NCBI GenBank assembly: GCA_000507305.1
Contig: DF239165.1
Span: 183,519-247,518, forward strand
Source: Breviolum minutum Mf 1.05b.01
Taxonomy: Eukaryota > Sar > Dinophyceae > Suessiales > Symbiodiniaceae
DNA: 64,000 bases
Direction of reading: 5' to 3'
The translations under genes were made by a program, and so were the position numbers. The notes beneath the pieces are model-generated. The model was not told the origin of the DNA and did no database searches. It worked only from the letters and a program-made list of their open reading frames with translations. Below are positions 33,801 to 44,171 of the stretch, one piece after another (the stretch's first letter is position 1; every line of letters starts with the position of its first letter).

Positions 33801-33878
33801 TCCATGTACGTATGGAATATTTACCTACGCTACGCTTACATTCATGATAAATGTAGATAAATATATTCCATACATGGA
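33801..33878 (+). repeat. Family I element (copy I3)
   Basis: TCCATGTACGTATGGAATAT then TTACCTAC pairs with GTAGATAAATATATTCCATA then CATGGA. Confidence 0.85.
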
Positions 33879-34293
33879 GCATATATCATAAGTCATAAAT
33901 TTTCCGGAACCCCGGTGAACCTTCACCGCGACGAAAAACTCATTCGTTTCAGAAAAACCGTCACGCGGGGAATGCAGGCTGTAGGAATTTGGGGGAAAAA
34001 ACGCCTTTAGCCAAGGACTTCAACGGAAGCACCGAAAAATAACTTCAACAAAATGTCCGAAGTCGTCGAATGTCACCAAGCAATAGGTGTATCACCATGG
34101 GTCGCTAGGCTTATTGCAAGAAAAACACCTGTAGGTTACAGTAGTAACCCTTATATACCCCCAATTTGCAAGCGGAATTTTATAGTTATGAAATGATATA
34201 GATATCAAAAAAATCACTCAGTCCCCAAACTCATAAATTTAGCTTTAAAAAAATCCACCCCATGTTTTATGAACGATCAAAAACTTGCAATAT

Positions 34294-34393
34294 TGGTGGC
34301 ATCTCAAATAGTTTTTATGTTCACCCCCTATTTGGGGAAGATGAATCCATTTTGACGAGCATATTTTTTCAGATGGATTGAAACCACCAACTA
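34294..34393 (+). repeat. Family B element (copy B8)
   Basis: TGGTGGCATCTCAAATAGTT at the left, TGGATTGAAACCACCAACTA at the right, TTTGGGGAAGATGAATCC inside. Confidence 0.8.
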
Positions 34394-34456
34394 TTTTTGT
34401 TTGCTACATGAAAATTTTGCTCCAATTCAGCTACTGGTTGATTGCTGGTTTGGGTA

Positions 34457-34545
34457 GGTGGTTTGGGATTCTAAGGGTGCCCTTAAGTAACAATCCCTTT
34501 CATAGGGGGGATCCTAGGAATCCAAACCATAGGGCCCCAAACCAA
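34457..34545 (+). repeat. Family G element (copy G1)
   Basis: GGTTTGGGATTCTAAGGG pairs with ATCCTAGGAATCCAAACC. The whole unit is present in reverse orientation at 54800-54888. Confidence 0.85.
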
Positions 34546-34599
34546 CAATGAACATTTACTGTAGCTGATCATTTTTGTTTGAAAAAAAAGACATCCAAC

Positions 34600-34765
34600 C
34601 CTTGAAGATGAATAGCTTGGGGATGATATTTCATTTTCTTCCATGACAGTAAAAGTCCAGTCACTGCAAGTGCAAGGTCCCGAGAGGTGACTCAATTGCC
34701 CTCGCTGCATGCAGCGCAAGATTTCTTGAGACCTCCTAGTCACTTGGCGAAGATAAGCAGCTGAT
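34600..34765 (-). CDS. Minus-strand exon, unknown protein
   Basis: Reading on the minus strand after CATGCAAG/G: ASAAYLRQVTRRSQEILRCM, QRGQLSHLSGPCTCSDW and TFTVMEENEISSPSYSSS, then a TCAAG/G border. It is flanked by a family K copy (34766-34870) and the family G copy, which may be its introns. Function unknown; the plus strand has no comparable frame. Confidence 0.45.
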
Positions 34766-34870
34766 GCCTTGCATGTCCCAGGAAGTTCGGATCCATGGTT
34801 AGTAAATGGGTTATAACAGTAACAGCAACGTAATCTCTTTATAAGAGAAAAAGACCAGGAAATGCTACCA
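34766..34870 (+). repeat. Family K element (copy K5)
   Basis: GTCCCAGGAAGTTCGGATCC and TGGTTAGTAAATGGGTTATA match other family K copies; the right end is unclear. Confidence 0.5.
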
Positions 34871-34944
34871 ACTATAAGATCAAGTCGACCTGCAAGGTTC
34901 TGCCAGAAAAAGACACTTTGAAAGAGGATTGAAAGTTCACAACC

Positions 34945-35048
34945 AGGTGGTGGTTTCAAATGTTTTTATTTTCACCCCGATCCTTGGGGAAATGATCCAA
35001 TTTGACTTGCGCATATTATTGAGATGGGTTGGTTCAACCACCACCTAG
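34945..35048 (+). repeat. Family B element (copy B9)
   Basis: AGGTGGTGGTTTCAAATGTT at the left; GGTTGGTTCAACCACCACCT then AG at the right. Confidence 0.9.
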
Positions 35049-35662
35049 ACACGAAAAGAAATGCCAGACTGTTTCGGACCAAAAGAGCCTGGGATTTCGA
35101 ACACTTCATCAAGGATTTTGCATTTTGAACACTTCTCATTTGGTGGGGTGATTCGAAGAATTATTTTTTTTCATCAATCCTCTGAAAATCACGTTGTTTT
35201 AAGATGTTGGTTTCAGTGATATTAACTCCGGAAATAATCAAGTTGGGTACTTCACAAAGAAAAAGTGAACCAGCAGAACCATAAATCTACAGCAGTAGCG
35301 ACACCTAATACCCGGCCAGTTTGAAAAACCCGTCCACACCGAAATAGTTGAGTCAATAACCATAAGTGACCCCCGCTAGTTGGTTTATAAGTCCCCTACA
35401 TAGGGTTGTAACTAACTCAACTTGCCAACGATCATTCCTAACTCACTACCATTTTTGCCACCAAAAAATTAACAGAAACACTAATGGCTGGCACCTGAAA
35501 ATGGGGGCCTGAAAAAGGAGATTCCATACTTGGAAACCATCATTTTTATCATAGCTAGTCAACCTACCCTCGCAAACCTACCCCTTCCAGAAATAAGGGT
35601 TTAATCTTATAAAGGGAAACCTAATGGTTTAAAGCCCTTTTAATAAGGCCTACTGATGCCTA

Positions 35663-35828
35663 CCAGGATGTCCCAGGAAGATAGGATCAATGGTTAGGAT
35701 CAATGCGCTATAACATATAATCATATAATTAACCTACTTATAGAGAGACTATATATGCTGCTATAACCAACCTAACCCATTTACATCCTAACCATGGATC
35801 CTAACTTCCTTTCCGGGACATCCTGGGA
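35663..35828 (+). repeat. Family K element (copy K3)
   Basis: CCAGGATGTCCCAGGAAGAT is inverted as ACTTCCTTTCCGGGACATCC then TGG. The interior is very AT-rich. It ends just upstream of the gene at 35840. Confidence 0.8.
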
Positions 35829-35839
35829 TACGTCAGGCC

Positions 35840-37278
35840 ATGGCAGGTAGGTTGACCTTGGCCTTCACCTCAGGTATGTCCCCGGCGGTCCGTCTGGAAG
35901 CATCGCGACTGGGAGAACGTCTCATGGCATCACAACAGGCGGAGATGACTGGAAAGTGCTGGATTTTTTGTTACCCAGGAGAAGCCATACAAATTCATGG
36001 AATGGTATATCTACCTACATTTACCATAAACCTCAAAAAAAATGTAGGTTAATGGGATCCATGATCCATGTATGATATAGATAATATAGTCATCTATATA
36101 CATTTGGCTGATTTTGATGGTAAATGAGCAAAAAAGCAGCAACTCGCCATGAATTAGAGGATCTATAGTTTAAGTCAAGTGAAGCAACCATCGGACAACC
36201 ATTCCCTTGACTCATGCAGTGTCCTACTGGCAATCCGGCATCCCATGTTTTACGCAGCTCCGAATTACCATCATTATGGGGATTCGAGTTTGTTACTTGC
36301 TAAACTTCTTTAAATGCATGGATGTGCTTAAGGTGCAAGATGTGCAAGTGTTGTTCAACTTTCTACTTTGTATATGTATATATATATATAAGGTAAAGCA
36401 TGTTTAAAGCAGCAAAATGTGGAGAATATATTTACAGTGTTTTTCCCCAGACATCTTAAGCACATCCAAGGATGTGAAAGAGGAGATACAGCTAGAAATA
36501 CAAACAAATAGCGGCTTTTTGAAAGTTTCCAATTGCAAAAAGGTTGAAATTTCATGCATTTCTCATCAATTCATTTCCGTGAAGTACATGTCCTTCAACC
36601 ATTCCACCATGGAACATCCACCAAGAATGGTATTTTCCAGAAAAGACAGTGATTCTACTGCCATTTATCACCAACATGTTCAGGTAGGAGGTACTAACCT
36701 CATGTAAGCAGTGTGTAAGGCCTATGGAAGGGAATCCCCACACCGTACAAGCATAAGGGACAGCACCTGTAAATTAGGTACCTGAATCCTTCCGTGAATC
36801 TATGATGACCAGAAGGGTATACCTTCACTCTTCACTCCAGGCTACCATGGCCTCCCAGATTGTCATCGACGAAATGGAGGTCGGCCTGCGTCGTGACATG
36901 ATGATTCCATCCAACCTATTCTTAGCTGCACATAGACAGGGTTATAGGGTTACGACAACTTCATATGGGAAATGGTTGGGTAACCCTGTAACCCTGTCTA
37001 TGTGCAGCTGAGTATTGATGCTAAGATCTGTTTTGAGAAATGCCCTGGAAGTCGTTGGTTTCATCATTTTTGAAAAATGGGTTTCTTTTTGATGATGAAA
37101 AACACCCTTTGCTATTAAAAAAACGGCGCTTCCCAACTTCCCAACCTATAAAAAACAAATGGTGGTTGGACTTCCAGGCATTTTTTACGTGATTCTTTTT
37201 TGGTGTAATGGCAATTTGTTCCGTGAGAACTTCGATGTGTTTAAGCAAGCAATTGCAAAGACCTCACTCCCCTTGTGA
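35840..37278 (+). CDS. Six-exon gene, 225-residue protein of unknown function
   Basis: Exons that join in phase: 35840-35978, 36220-36320, 36471-36683, 36841-36924, 37008-37047, 37178-37278. The ATG at 35840 begins MAGRLTLAFTSGMSPAVRLE. Exon 2 reads SYWQSGIPCFTQLRITII, exon 3 DVKEEIQLEIQTNSGFLK, exon 4 ATMASQIVIDEMEVGLRR, exon 5 LSIDAKICFEKCP, exon 6 IFYVILFWCNGNLFREN, and the stop is TGA 37276-37278. Introns start GA, GA, GT, GC and GA, and all end AG. Four of the five carry inverted-repeat ends. Hydrophobic stretches lie in exons 2 and 6. No family is recognised. Exon 2 is the least certain. The strength of the call is that five joins keep one frame. Confidence 0.6.
35995..36070 (+). repeat. 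Family I element (copy I4)
   Basis: TCATGGAATGGTATATCTAC then CTACATTTACCAT pairs loosely with AATGTAGGTTAATGGGATCC then ATGA. It lies inside intron 35979-36219. Confidence 0.6.
36321..36470 (+). repeat. Family U element acting as intron
   Basis: GATGTGCTTAAGGTGC at the left is inverted as CATCTTAAGCACATC near the right, then CAAG. GATGTG stands at the start of the intron and again directly after it. GA-AG, phase 0, 150 bp. Confidence 0.65.
36684..36840 (+). repeat. Intron carrying family S element (copy S2)
   Basis: GTAGGAGGTACTAACC at the left and ATTAGGTACCTGAATCC before the right end. The interior GTGTAAGGCCTATGGAAGGG resembles S1. GT-AG, phase 0. Confidence 0.6.
36925..37007 (+). repeat. 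Hairpin intron, near-perfect inverted repeat
   Basis: GCTGCACATAGACAGGGTTA then TAGGGTTAC pairs with GTAACCCTGTAACCCTGTC then TATGTGCAG. It is an 83-bp GC-AG intron in phase 0. The stems are about 28 bp with one or two mismatches, so insertion was probably recent. Confidence 0.75.
37048..37177 (+). repeat. Inverted-repeat intron
   Basis: CCTG|GAAGTCGTTGGTT at the left and GGTGGTTGGACTTCCAG|G at the right. GA-AG, phase 1, 130 bp. Confidence 0.7.
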
Positions 37279-37959
37279 AGCAAATGATGTTTTGCATCAG
37301 GGAAACACAAAATATTCAACAAAACGATAAAAGATAAAAGAAGAAACATTCACCCAGGAAGTCCAAAGACCAAACTTTGCCCATTGGTAGTAGGGAATCC
37401 TTTACATGGATCGTCCTAAAGACCATTCTGTGTTGGTCTTGGACTTCCAGCGTTCAGATTGGTAAGAAATCATGATTGTTTTTAATATTGTTTCATCCAG
37501 ACTTGAAGACTTGGGTTTGTATTTTTTTGTGGGTGTTTTGTTGCTGTGATACTTTTTGTCATGAGAAATATGTTTCAAAAACCCGACCAAAAGTTGATCC
37601 TAAAAAAGAGGATCCAAAAAGTCTGGGATTTGTTTAGTTGGTGATTTTTTGACGGATTGGGAATCCCATGGGATGAAAATCACTATCATGGTGGCCACCA
37701 TTGAAGGGAGAATATGGAGATGTCAATTTTGGTCCAACCACCTTCACCAAATCCAAGTCAATCAACTCCCCAATGGATGGATGCATCCATCCAAAAGGGG
37801 TGATTTTTGTCACATTTAGAAATAGGAAAGTTTTTGGTAACCAGGATAAAACTCACTCCCCAATCATGGGGAGATTTAACATAATTTTTACAACCACAAA
37901 TTCCATCAAATTAAGATGAGAGATTTGTAGGGTTTCCTGGGGTAAATAGCACATTTACA

Positions 37960-38082
37960 ACCGGGGAAACGCCGTATCCACTGCTGCATCCAACAGATTT
38001 GACGAGGCCAAGCTGAAAGCTGCTGATGCCTGGCAAAAGGCCGTTGGGGAAATTTGGAGAAGATTTGAGTGAAGCAAACCTG
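37960..38082 (+). CDS. Exon candidate
   Basis: The frame reads GNAVSTAASNRFDEAKLK then AADAWQKAVGEIWRRFE and reaches TGA. It may begin after TCCAACAG at 38000. It looks helical and amphipathic. It could be the end of one gene or an exon of the gene that continues at 38462. Function unknown. Confidence 0.4.
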
Positions 38083-38091
38083 CAGGGTATA

Positions 38092-38197
38092 CAGTTTATG
38101 GAAGAAATCCTGCACCACCTGGGATGTATAAAACCCTACAAAATAATGGGATAAACTACCTTTCCCTCAACTGGTGCAGGGTTTCTTCTATCAACAG
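38092..38197 (+). repeat. Family A element (copy A8)
   Basis: CAGTTTATGGAAGAAATCCT at the left, AGGGTTTCTTCTATCAACAG at the right, ACCACCTGGGATGTATAAAA inside. Confidence 0.9.
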
Positions 38198-38202
38198 TAG
38201 TT

Positions 38203-38329
38203 GTTGGCAAATTATAGTGACCATTCGCCGCTGGTTGGTCACCCCAAATGGTGGTGAAACGCAAGGGAAGTGTCCGTTGAATTGCCCGGAACATTCAGGT
38301 TTCGGAATAAAAAAGGCCAATTCGCCCAG
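38203..38329 (+). repeat. Family L element (copy L2)
   Basis: It matches L1 over most of its length: GGTTGGTCACCCCAAATGG, GGAACATTCAGGTTTCGG. The ends are inverted as TTGGCAAATT and AGGCCAATTCGCC. It follows A8 by five bases. Confidence 0.75.
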
Positions 38330-38393
38330 ATAGTTTCAAAGAGATAGTTGGGAATTAGTGGCCACCCTCTCCCAAAATCTACCACCAAAAAAC

Positions 38394-38461
38394 CTGGAAA
38401 GCAAGTCGCTATTACTTTTCATCAACTTTACCCCTAAAGCCAGCCACATTTGCCTAAAAAG
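38394..38461 (+). repeat. Family H element (copy H1)
   Basis: GGAAAGCAAGTCGCTATTAC, TCATCAACTTTACCCCTAAA and GCCAGCCACATTTGCCTAAA then AAG recur at 61958-62025. The right end AAAAAG abuts the next exon. Confidence 0.7.
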
Positions 38462-38952
38462 TATTGGACGCAAACTCCAGCATCCACAGCAACCCGGCGC
38501 TCTTCGGTCATCACATGGGGTCATTGCTACTCCTCGACTCCATCGTGACTTTCATCACTGTGTCCAACTGGACTCTGGGATTGGACATTCCAATTCCCGA
38601 GAAGATGAGCAGTGTAGTGACTACTTTTTGGCTTGTAGTCAAGGTATGAGGATGGCCTGGATCTACATGGTCTCGGGTGTGATGACCCTTTGTGTGGATT
38701 GTGCTCACAATGTGCAAGATCCATGCCTCGCCAGATGCCCTACCTGTTGGTGCTGTGGACCCAGTGCCCATTCAAAGCGCAGCTCCCAATCCTGTAAAAC
38801 AAGTGTTGTCCGAACTCAACAAGGTTCCTTATCGTGGACGCATACTCCAAGGCTGTAGAAGGTTGGAAGGTTACAGATGGCCATGTTTTGTAGGATGGTT
38901 GATTTATGTTGATTTGCCTTCCAAACTACGAGAGCTGTACTGTTTTCATTGA
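38462..38952 (+). CDS. Two-exon coding segment with membrane helix
   Basis: Exon 38462-38643 reads LDANSSIHSNPALFGHHM, GSLLLLDSIVTFITVSNW and TLGLDIPIPEKMSSVV, then TTFWLVVK. A 75-bp GT-AG intron (38644-38718, phase 0, no inverted ends) is followed by IHASPDALPVGAVDPVPIQ then SAAPNPVKQVLSELNK. The frame then runs through VPYRGRILQGCRR to TGA 38950-38952, with the last third less certain. Hydrophobic stretches suggest at least one transmembrane helix. The upstream border is the end of element H1. Function unknown. Confidence 0.5.
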
Positions 38953-39267
38953 TTGATCATCCCGAGTCTAAGGGTGTAAACTTCCATTGATTTCTTGTAT
39001 GGGGATGGGAAAATCAACCCAATGAGTAGGGGTTTTAATATGCCCAGTTCACCTTCATTCCCTGTTTTTCAGGTGGGATTGAAGAACTTTAGACCCAAGG
39101 CACATATGACATGGTCCACGAATTATGCTTGGCGACATTTTAGACACGTGGACCCATCTCTTACGACTCATGTCGCCAGGCATCAATGAATCGATCGAGG
39201 TCGAAGAGATCGGGAAAGGGGAGGAGTTGGGACCTGTGGCTCCTTGCAAATTGCATTTGGAGGTCGA

Positions 39268-39408
39268 CAAGATGGGCCCCACGATCGTTAGGTTTTATTA
39301 TAAACGGGGGCCCATTGGGCCCTATAGAAATGAACTTATAAATGGATATAATGATATAAGGGGAGTTATTTCACCCTACTATTTCACTGGTTTTTGGGCC
39401 CGTCTTGA
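39268..39408 (+). repeat. Family C element (copy C15)
   Basis: CAAGATGGGCCCCACGATCG at the left, GTTTTTGGGCCCGTCTTG at the right. Confidence 0.85.
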
Positions 39409-39686
39409 AGGACATGAGGGATGTTTTTTTCATCATGGGAATCTCAAGGTACCCAATGCAACTGTGTAACCCCGGGAAATAACGGGGTTACTAACTTAGA
39501 GATGGATGGATTTTCGGGTTTTCCATACCTGCTTTGGATCCAGAAATGGTAGTCTACCAATTGGATGATGAAATATGCTTTGGATCCGTGCTTCCCGGCA
39601 AGAAGGGATACCAACCTAAAACCAACTCACTTGCCACCATTGCATCCAGTTGTTGTTGGCATCCCAAAAATATGCCGCAGTACCTT

Positions 39687-39810
39687 ACACTCCCTAAAAC
39701 TACGCCCCTCAAAGCCAGCCATGGTGGAAATGTCCGACTTAAAGGAACATGTAAGACTTGGAAAGCCTCTCTTTTTTCAGCCTAAAAACCTGGTCGTTTT
39801 AAGGAAAGGG
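39687..39810 (+). repeat. Family D, degenerate (D7)
   Basis: TTACACTCCCTAAAACTACG is a recognisable left end; the right end is not clear. Confidence 0.3.
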
Positions 39811-39914
39811 CCACCTTTACCCAAAAACTCAAAGCATTGAAGTTTCACTTCAAGATACCATCGAGGTGTTAAACTTGTTTGTTTGTCTCAAAACTTGGGT
39901 GTTGGCAAATCGCG

Positions 39915-40020
39915 TGGGTTTGTATCTGTTTAAGATGATGTTTGTTTTTTTTACCATGGTAAATCACCATGTTTCACCACCATTTGAAGAATATTTTTTC
40001 ATTTTAAGCAAATCTAAGTG
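39915..40020 (+). repeat. Family F element
   Basis: GGGTTTGTATCTGTTTAAG at the left is inverted as TTTTAAGCAAATCTAAG at the right, with TTACCATGGTAAATCACCAT inside. Confidence 0.7.
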
Positions 40021-40109
40021 GGTGCTTTTAGTTGCTGATTTGAACCAATGATGGAGTCATGGTGGATTTTGGAGGGAGCACTAATTGGCCACTAATTTTT
40101 GAGTACATA

Positions 40110-40229
40110 CAAGACGGTCTGCCAGTGGTCATAGATGGAGTCATGGGACACTATAAATGGCCGAAATTGGGTCATAACCCCTATAAGTAGACTTGGAACC
40201 CTGCTTCTAACTGGTAGGGGCAGACTGTA
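40110..40229 (+). repeat. Family C element (copy C16)
   Basis: CAAGACGGTCTGCCAGTGG at the left, CTGGTAGGGGCAGACTGT at the right, ACTATAAATGGCCGAAATTG inside. Confidence 0.75.
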
Positions 40230-40392
40230 CAAATATCAAATAATTTGCAACACTCTGAACACATGTTGATGGTGATTTGGAAATTTGGCGAGAAAAAACC
40301 ACCTGGAATGTGTTCCCAGGACACAAGGTAAGTAGTTGGGATATCCACCACAAACCTTGAACTGGGAATATATCCACCACAAACCTTTATCT

Positions 40393-40492
40393 AGGGGGTG
40401 GTTTCAAACATTTTTCATGTGTTTACCCCTACCTGGGGAAATGATCCAATCTGACGAGCATATTTTTCAAGTGGGTTGAAAGCACCAACTAG
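40393..40492 (+). repeat. Family B element (copy B10)
   Basis: AGGGGGTGGTTTCAAACATT at the left, GGGTTGAAAGCACCAACTAG at the right. A coding-like frame begins directly after it. Confidence 0.9.
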
Positions 40493-40832
40493 TTATCTGT
40501 TTGATGGGGATTTTGGACCAAAAGAAACATTACCGCGAAGTAAAAGATGCCGTTTTCAGCATCTCAAGGACATGTTCTTTTGTTCCTTTAAGGTGATGTT
40601 TTTACCTCCTTTCATGGTATATAAATCACCATTTGTTCACCAGCATTTGGGGCATATGTTTTGTCCAACGACCTTAGGCAAATCGAAAAGTTTTGAGAAA
40701 TGCTGTTGTGATCTGTTGTGTTATCTCGTTTGTTTTTCAAGGATGCGTTCCACAACTCCCATGAAGAAAATTGGACAACCCGTGACACCGGTGGCAACCG
40801 CGGACTCAACATGGCCGAGCAGTGAGCGGTGA
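40493..40832 (+). CDS. Terminal exons around a family F intron
   Basis: Directly after element B10 the frame reads SYLFDGDFGPKETLPRSK then RCRFQHLKDMFFCSFK to AAG/GTGATG at 40591. A family F element (40592-40690) follows. The final part reads MRSTTPMKKIGQPVTPVA then TADSTWPSSER and stops at TGA 40830-40832. The frame happens to be open through the family F copy too, so splicing is inferred. Function unknown. Confidence 0.4.
40592..40690 (+). repeat. Family F element, probable intron
   Basis: It starts GTGATGTTTTTACC, holds CATGGTATATAAATCACC and GTCCAACGACCTTAGGCAAA, and ends TCGAAAAG. Confidence 0.6.
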
Positions 40833-41150
40833 GCAGTTCAACCCGATGATTTGCTATATAGAGGGGATGAAATCCTACCCATTTTACACAAGGTTTATAA
40901 TAGACAATTATAGAAATCCGGTCACGAACCAACCAGTATATATTGACTAATATTGGAGTGTAATGTATTTGTAGGGTTTATGTATATTGAATATATCATA
41001 CGTTTACAACAAATATATTGGTTTATTATAGTTCATATTTTTTGCTTAGGGTATGTAATAGCTATGAACCAACCTGCAGTATATTTGAATGTAACTGGTG
41101 GGTTTTAAGGGTTTGTTGCCGTTCCTCACATGAGCAATGAAAAATACCGA

Positions 41151-41260
41151 GGTTGTTTAGGGTTTTTAATGGGGTTATAGTACCCTTCATAGGGTAAATT
41201 ACTTCCCATTATATAGATATCCCTATTAACCAACCAGGATTCAATGGAAAGTCATAAGGG
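41151..41260 (+). repeat. Family E element (copy E4)
   Basis: GGTTGTTTAGGGTTTTTAAT at the left; CCCTATTAACCAACCAGG and TTCAATGGAAAGTCATAAGG at the right. Confidence 0.75.
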
Positions 41261-41265
41261 TTTTG

Positions 41266-41362
41266 TTGTCGTTGTTCGGAGGCCAAGACCTGTTTCATCT
41301 CGGCTGGTTCCACCTGCACCTTGCGTGACCCGGTTTTGCCCAGAGAAAGGATGATGGTGGAC
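41266..41362 (+). CDS. Exon candidate after element E4
   Basis: The frame reads VVVVRRPRPVSSRLVPPA then PCVTRFCPEKG and ends at TGA. It is proline and arginine rich, GC-rich and begins within a few bases of the element end. Function unknown. Confidence 0.3.
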
Positions 41363-41433
41363 CCGTGGACCCCTAGTAGGTTTTAAATGAAGTGACATAG
41401 GTAGCCCCTATACTTGTAACTGGTACTCAGATG

Positions 41434-41545
41434 TAACAGGAAGTTAGGATCAAAGGTGATCGGATCAGTGAGTTATAACGCCAATATACCCCTTTTATAA
41501 TTAGGTTATAACTTATAACCATTTACTAAGTTCCTGGGACTTCCA
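41434..41545 (+). repeat. Family K element (copy K4)
   Basis: ACAGGAAGTTAGGATCAAAG is inverted as TACTAAGTTCCTGGGACTTC. Confidence 0.75.
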
Positions 41546-41683
41546 AGTGCGAGCCCATCTTGTGAACCAATTGAGTTGGACTGTCTTTTTAAAGCCAAAA
41601 AAAAGATATGGTAAAGACAAAAAGCAATGCGGATATTCTCGTTTACTGGGTGAAACCAGCTATATTGTAGTCCCGGCTTAGTA

Positions 41684-41829
41684 CAAAGGTGAGCCCCTAC
41701 CATTTATAAATGGAGTCATAAGTTATGATAACCCTTATAAATGGTTTTATAAATGGGTAACTAGGGTTATCATCCTACTTATTCGGAGTTATATCACCCC
41801 TGTTTACAACTGCTAGGGGCTAACCTTTA
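41684..41829 (+). repeat. Family C element (copy C17)
   Basis: CAAAGGTGAGCCCCTACC at the left, CTAGGGGCTAACCTTTA at the right. TTATAAATGG occurs several times inside. Confidence 0.8.
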
Positions 41830-41903
41830 CAAGTAGTAAACTCTTTTCAATAACATCGTGCTGCGGAAAGTGCTTTAGCTTCGTAAACTCTTGGCCCCAC
41901 TTA

Positions 41904-42012
41904 ACCCTCCCTGAAACTAACGGTTCGCACCTGAAAATAACCCCCTGGAAGTTTGGAGATTCCGAACTTGGAAACCATCATTTTTAGGTTCTATGTTAGT
42001 TTCAGGGAGTGT
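41904..42012 (+). repeat. Family D element (copy D1)
   Basis: CCCTCCCTGAAACTAACGG pairs with TTAGTTTCAGGGAGTG. The inner CCATCATTTTTAGGTTC is typical. Confidence 0.9.
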
Positions 42013-42059
42013 ACATCAGAACTATTTTTCTGTAAAAAACAACTTGTTCCAGATTCTTC

Positions 42060-42369
42060 GGTTTGTGAGCCTTTTGGGTGTGTTATTCGTGACCTTTTCA
42101 GGAGTTGTATGACCCTCATTTGGGTTCTCAAAAGGTCACTTGGAAGAACCGTTGAGTTTTGTTACCCTCCCGTTCGAACCATTGGAAAAATATGGGCCCG
42201 AAATGATTCAAAAAAAGTAAAATGTGATGAGCATCGAGCATTTTTCCAGATGGTTTTTTTTAAGCCACCACCTCCCAAGGCAGTGCCCTTAGCGGCACGA
42301 GCCATGGGTCCCTTGGAACCAGGCGCCAAAAAAGCGGGACTTTGGGAAAATGAAAGCCTCCAGTCATAA
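42060..42369 (+). CDS. Coding-like open frame, unknown protein
   Basis: The frame reads FGCVIRDLFRSCMTLIWVL, RTVEFCYPPVRTIGKIWA, then PPPKAVPLAARAMGPLEPG and AKKAGLWENESLQS, stopping at TAA 42367-42369. A short family P-like motif (AAAAGGTCACTTGGAAGAA) lies inside, so part may be intronic. The last 40 codons are the most protein-like. Function unknown. Confidence 0.35.
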
Positions 42370-42372
42370 ACT

Positions 42373-42467
42373 GGGTGGTGATTTCAAATATTTTTATTTT
42401 CATCCCTATTTGGGGAACATTCCCATTTTGACTAATATTTTTCAAAGGGGTTGAAACCACCAACTAG
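42373..42467 (+). repeat. Family B element (copy B11)
   Basis: GGGTGGTGATTTCAAATATT at the left; GGGGTTGAAACCACCAACTAG ends the copy. Confidence 0.9.
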
Positions 42468-42490
42468 AATGATGTTTAACTCATTTAAAC

Positions 42491-42590
42491 TACCCTACAA
42501 GTTTATAAGTCGATCAGTGGGATTATTTCACCCCTAATAAGTGGAGCTATAAGCTTACCATTCTCACTGCTTTGGGGCCCCACCTTTGTG
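42491..42590 (+). repeat. Family C element, left end eroded (C18)
   Basis: TTTCACCCCTAATAAGTGG inside and GCTTTGGGGCCCCACCTTTG at the right. Confidence 0.6.
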
Positions 42591-43269
42591 TTGGGGATGT
42601 TTTCTTTTGGTTAGGATGCTAATCATGGAAAATTCTTCAAGCTGACGTTAGGTTTGGGGTCCCAACAGATGCAGCTCAAGCTATTTGAGTCCAAATCGAA
42701 TCGACGGAACTGTTCTCGGATCGGGCATCCTGGCAACCCATGGGATTATCCTAAAGACCAGCCACTTTGTTGTGTTGAACTTCCAGGGTATACTAAACAC
42801 ATGGTTCTAATGTCATCCTGGTGGTGACTGTTATTGTTTCTGGGGTGGTTTTTTTCCCACAACCAGATGTGTTTCCATACAATACTGGAATGATTCTCAA
42901 CTTGTTTTTTTCTCGTTCCATTAGCACCACCTTGAAAACAAATCCAACAGCAAGTTTTTCCAACCACCAATGTGGCAGCAAGATTTAAAAAAGAAAAGGA
43001 TGGCTAAAAAAGGGTGCAATCCCTGTATTTCCATCCTTTTCCAAAATGTTCTCAGCCATTGTAACTGTTGGCTCCCGTGCAGGGCAAGGAGCCAACACAA
43101 CTTCAAGCCTAAGGACCTAAGGATTCGAGTCGTTGACCGACCAAACTGGGGCCACAGTGATACGACATGACAATCGCAGTGTTGGCCACACCTTTCAAAT
43201 CTAAGCCCAACATCTCTTGGATCAGGAAAAAGAAGACTCAGTCACTAACTCAGTCTTTGCGGCCTTCCC

Positions 43270-43362
43270 ATGATGGCGGAAGAATGGGGCTGGACTCAAG
43301 GATTGCGCCAAGAAGCCGCTAGGCTTGCAACAACAATTGCAAGAGATGAAGGCCACCACTAG
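43270..43362 (+). CDS. Short coding segment with ATG
   Basis: From ATG 43270 the frame reads MMAEEWGWTQGLRQEAARL then ATTIARDEGHH and meets TAG at 43360. It is strongly helical and charged. It may be the first exon of a gene spliced just before the TAG, or extend upstream. Function unknown. Confidence 0.35.
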   Translation: MMAEEWGWTQGLRQEAARLATTIARDEGHH

Positions 43363-44070
43363 TGAAACAAGAAAAACACATGCAAATTCAGGTCGCCTGA
43401 ATGGTAATTTGTGGTAATTTACCCAAAATGCGCGGTGAAGTTGCCATTCCAAAGCAAATATTCTCGGATCTTCGTCCAAACATATCCAAACAAAGTTCAG
43501 CGACGGGAAGTTGACCACGTGGCAAAAGAAAAATGGAAACACGCAGCGCAACGATTAAGTTGATCTGAAGATCAGAACAACATAAGATCACGAAAGCCAA
43601 CAATGCTACATGTTACCATGTTTCACAAGGTAAGAATGCCAATGAAGGCACCATATTGGTTTGTGATGTTCACATCTTATCATTTGTATCACTTGTTCCC
43701 CCCGAGAAGTCCTGTTGCCCCTTTCAGGCAGCAGAATCTCGTGCGGGGCTGAGATGGTAGTCAGCATGGGGTTTTTGTTGCGTAGAATTCGTTGATTTAC
43801 ACGGTGGAAGGTGAACGGCTGGAACCTAAAAGATTCACCCAAATTGAAATCCGGAAAATCATCTGAACCAAACCATCATCATTTTTAGGTTCAAGCTGTT
43901 AATCTTCCATGTATTGTTTCAAGTTGTAGATTTTGAAATGTCTAATTCAGCAAAGAGCTCAAGGAAGAAGATGGAATTCCATCATTTCCACTTGGCAAGG
44001 CACCTTTTGCCTTGCCTTTTAGGTAGCGACATTCATCCAGAAAGTTCCTCAGATACCAAAAGTCTAAATA

Positions 44071-44171
44071 CTGTTGATGGAAGACATCCTGCACCACCTG
44101 GCATATATAAAACCTTGTAGATACTGGGATATTGACCATAAGAACTGGTGCAGGATTTCTTCCATCAACAG
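44071..44171 (+). repeat. Family A element (copy A9)
   Basis: CTGTTGATGGAAGACATCCT pairs with CAGGATTTCTTCCATCAACAG; TA flanks both ends. Confidence 0.9.

Noticed and set aside
38644..38718. Coding reading of this stretch (MAWIYMVSGVMTLCVD) in a shifted frame
   Set aside because: It would need two compensating shifts, whereas a 75-bp GT-AG intron in phase 0 joins both sides directly.
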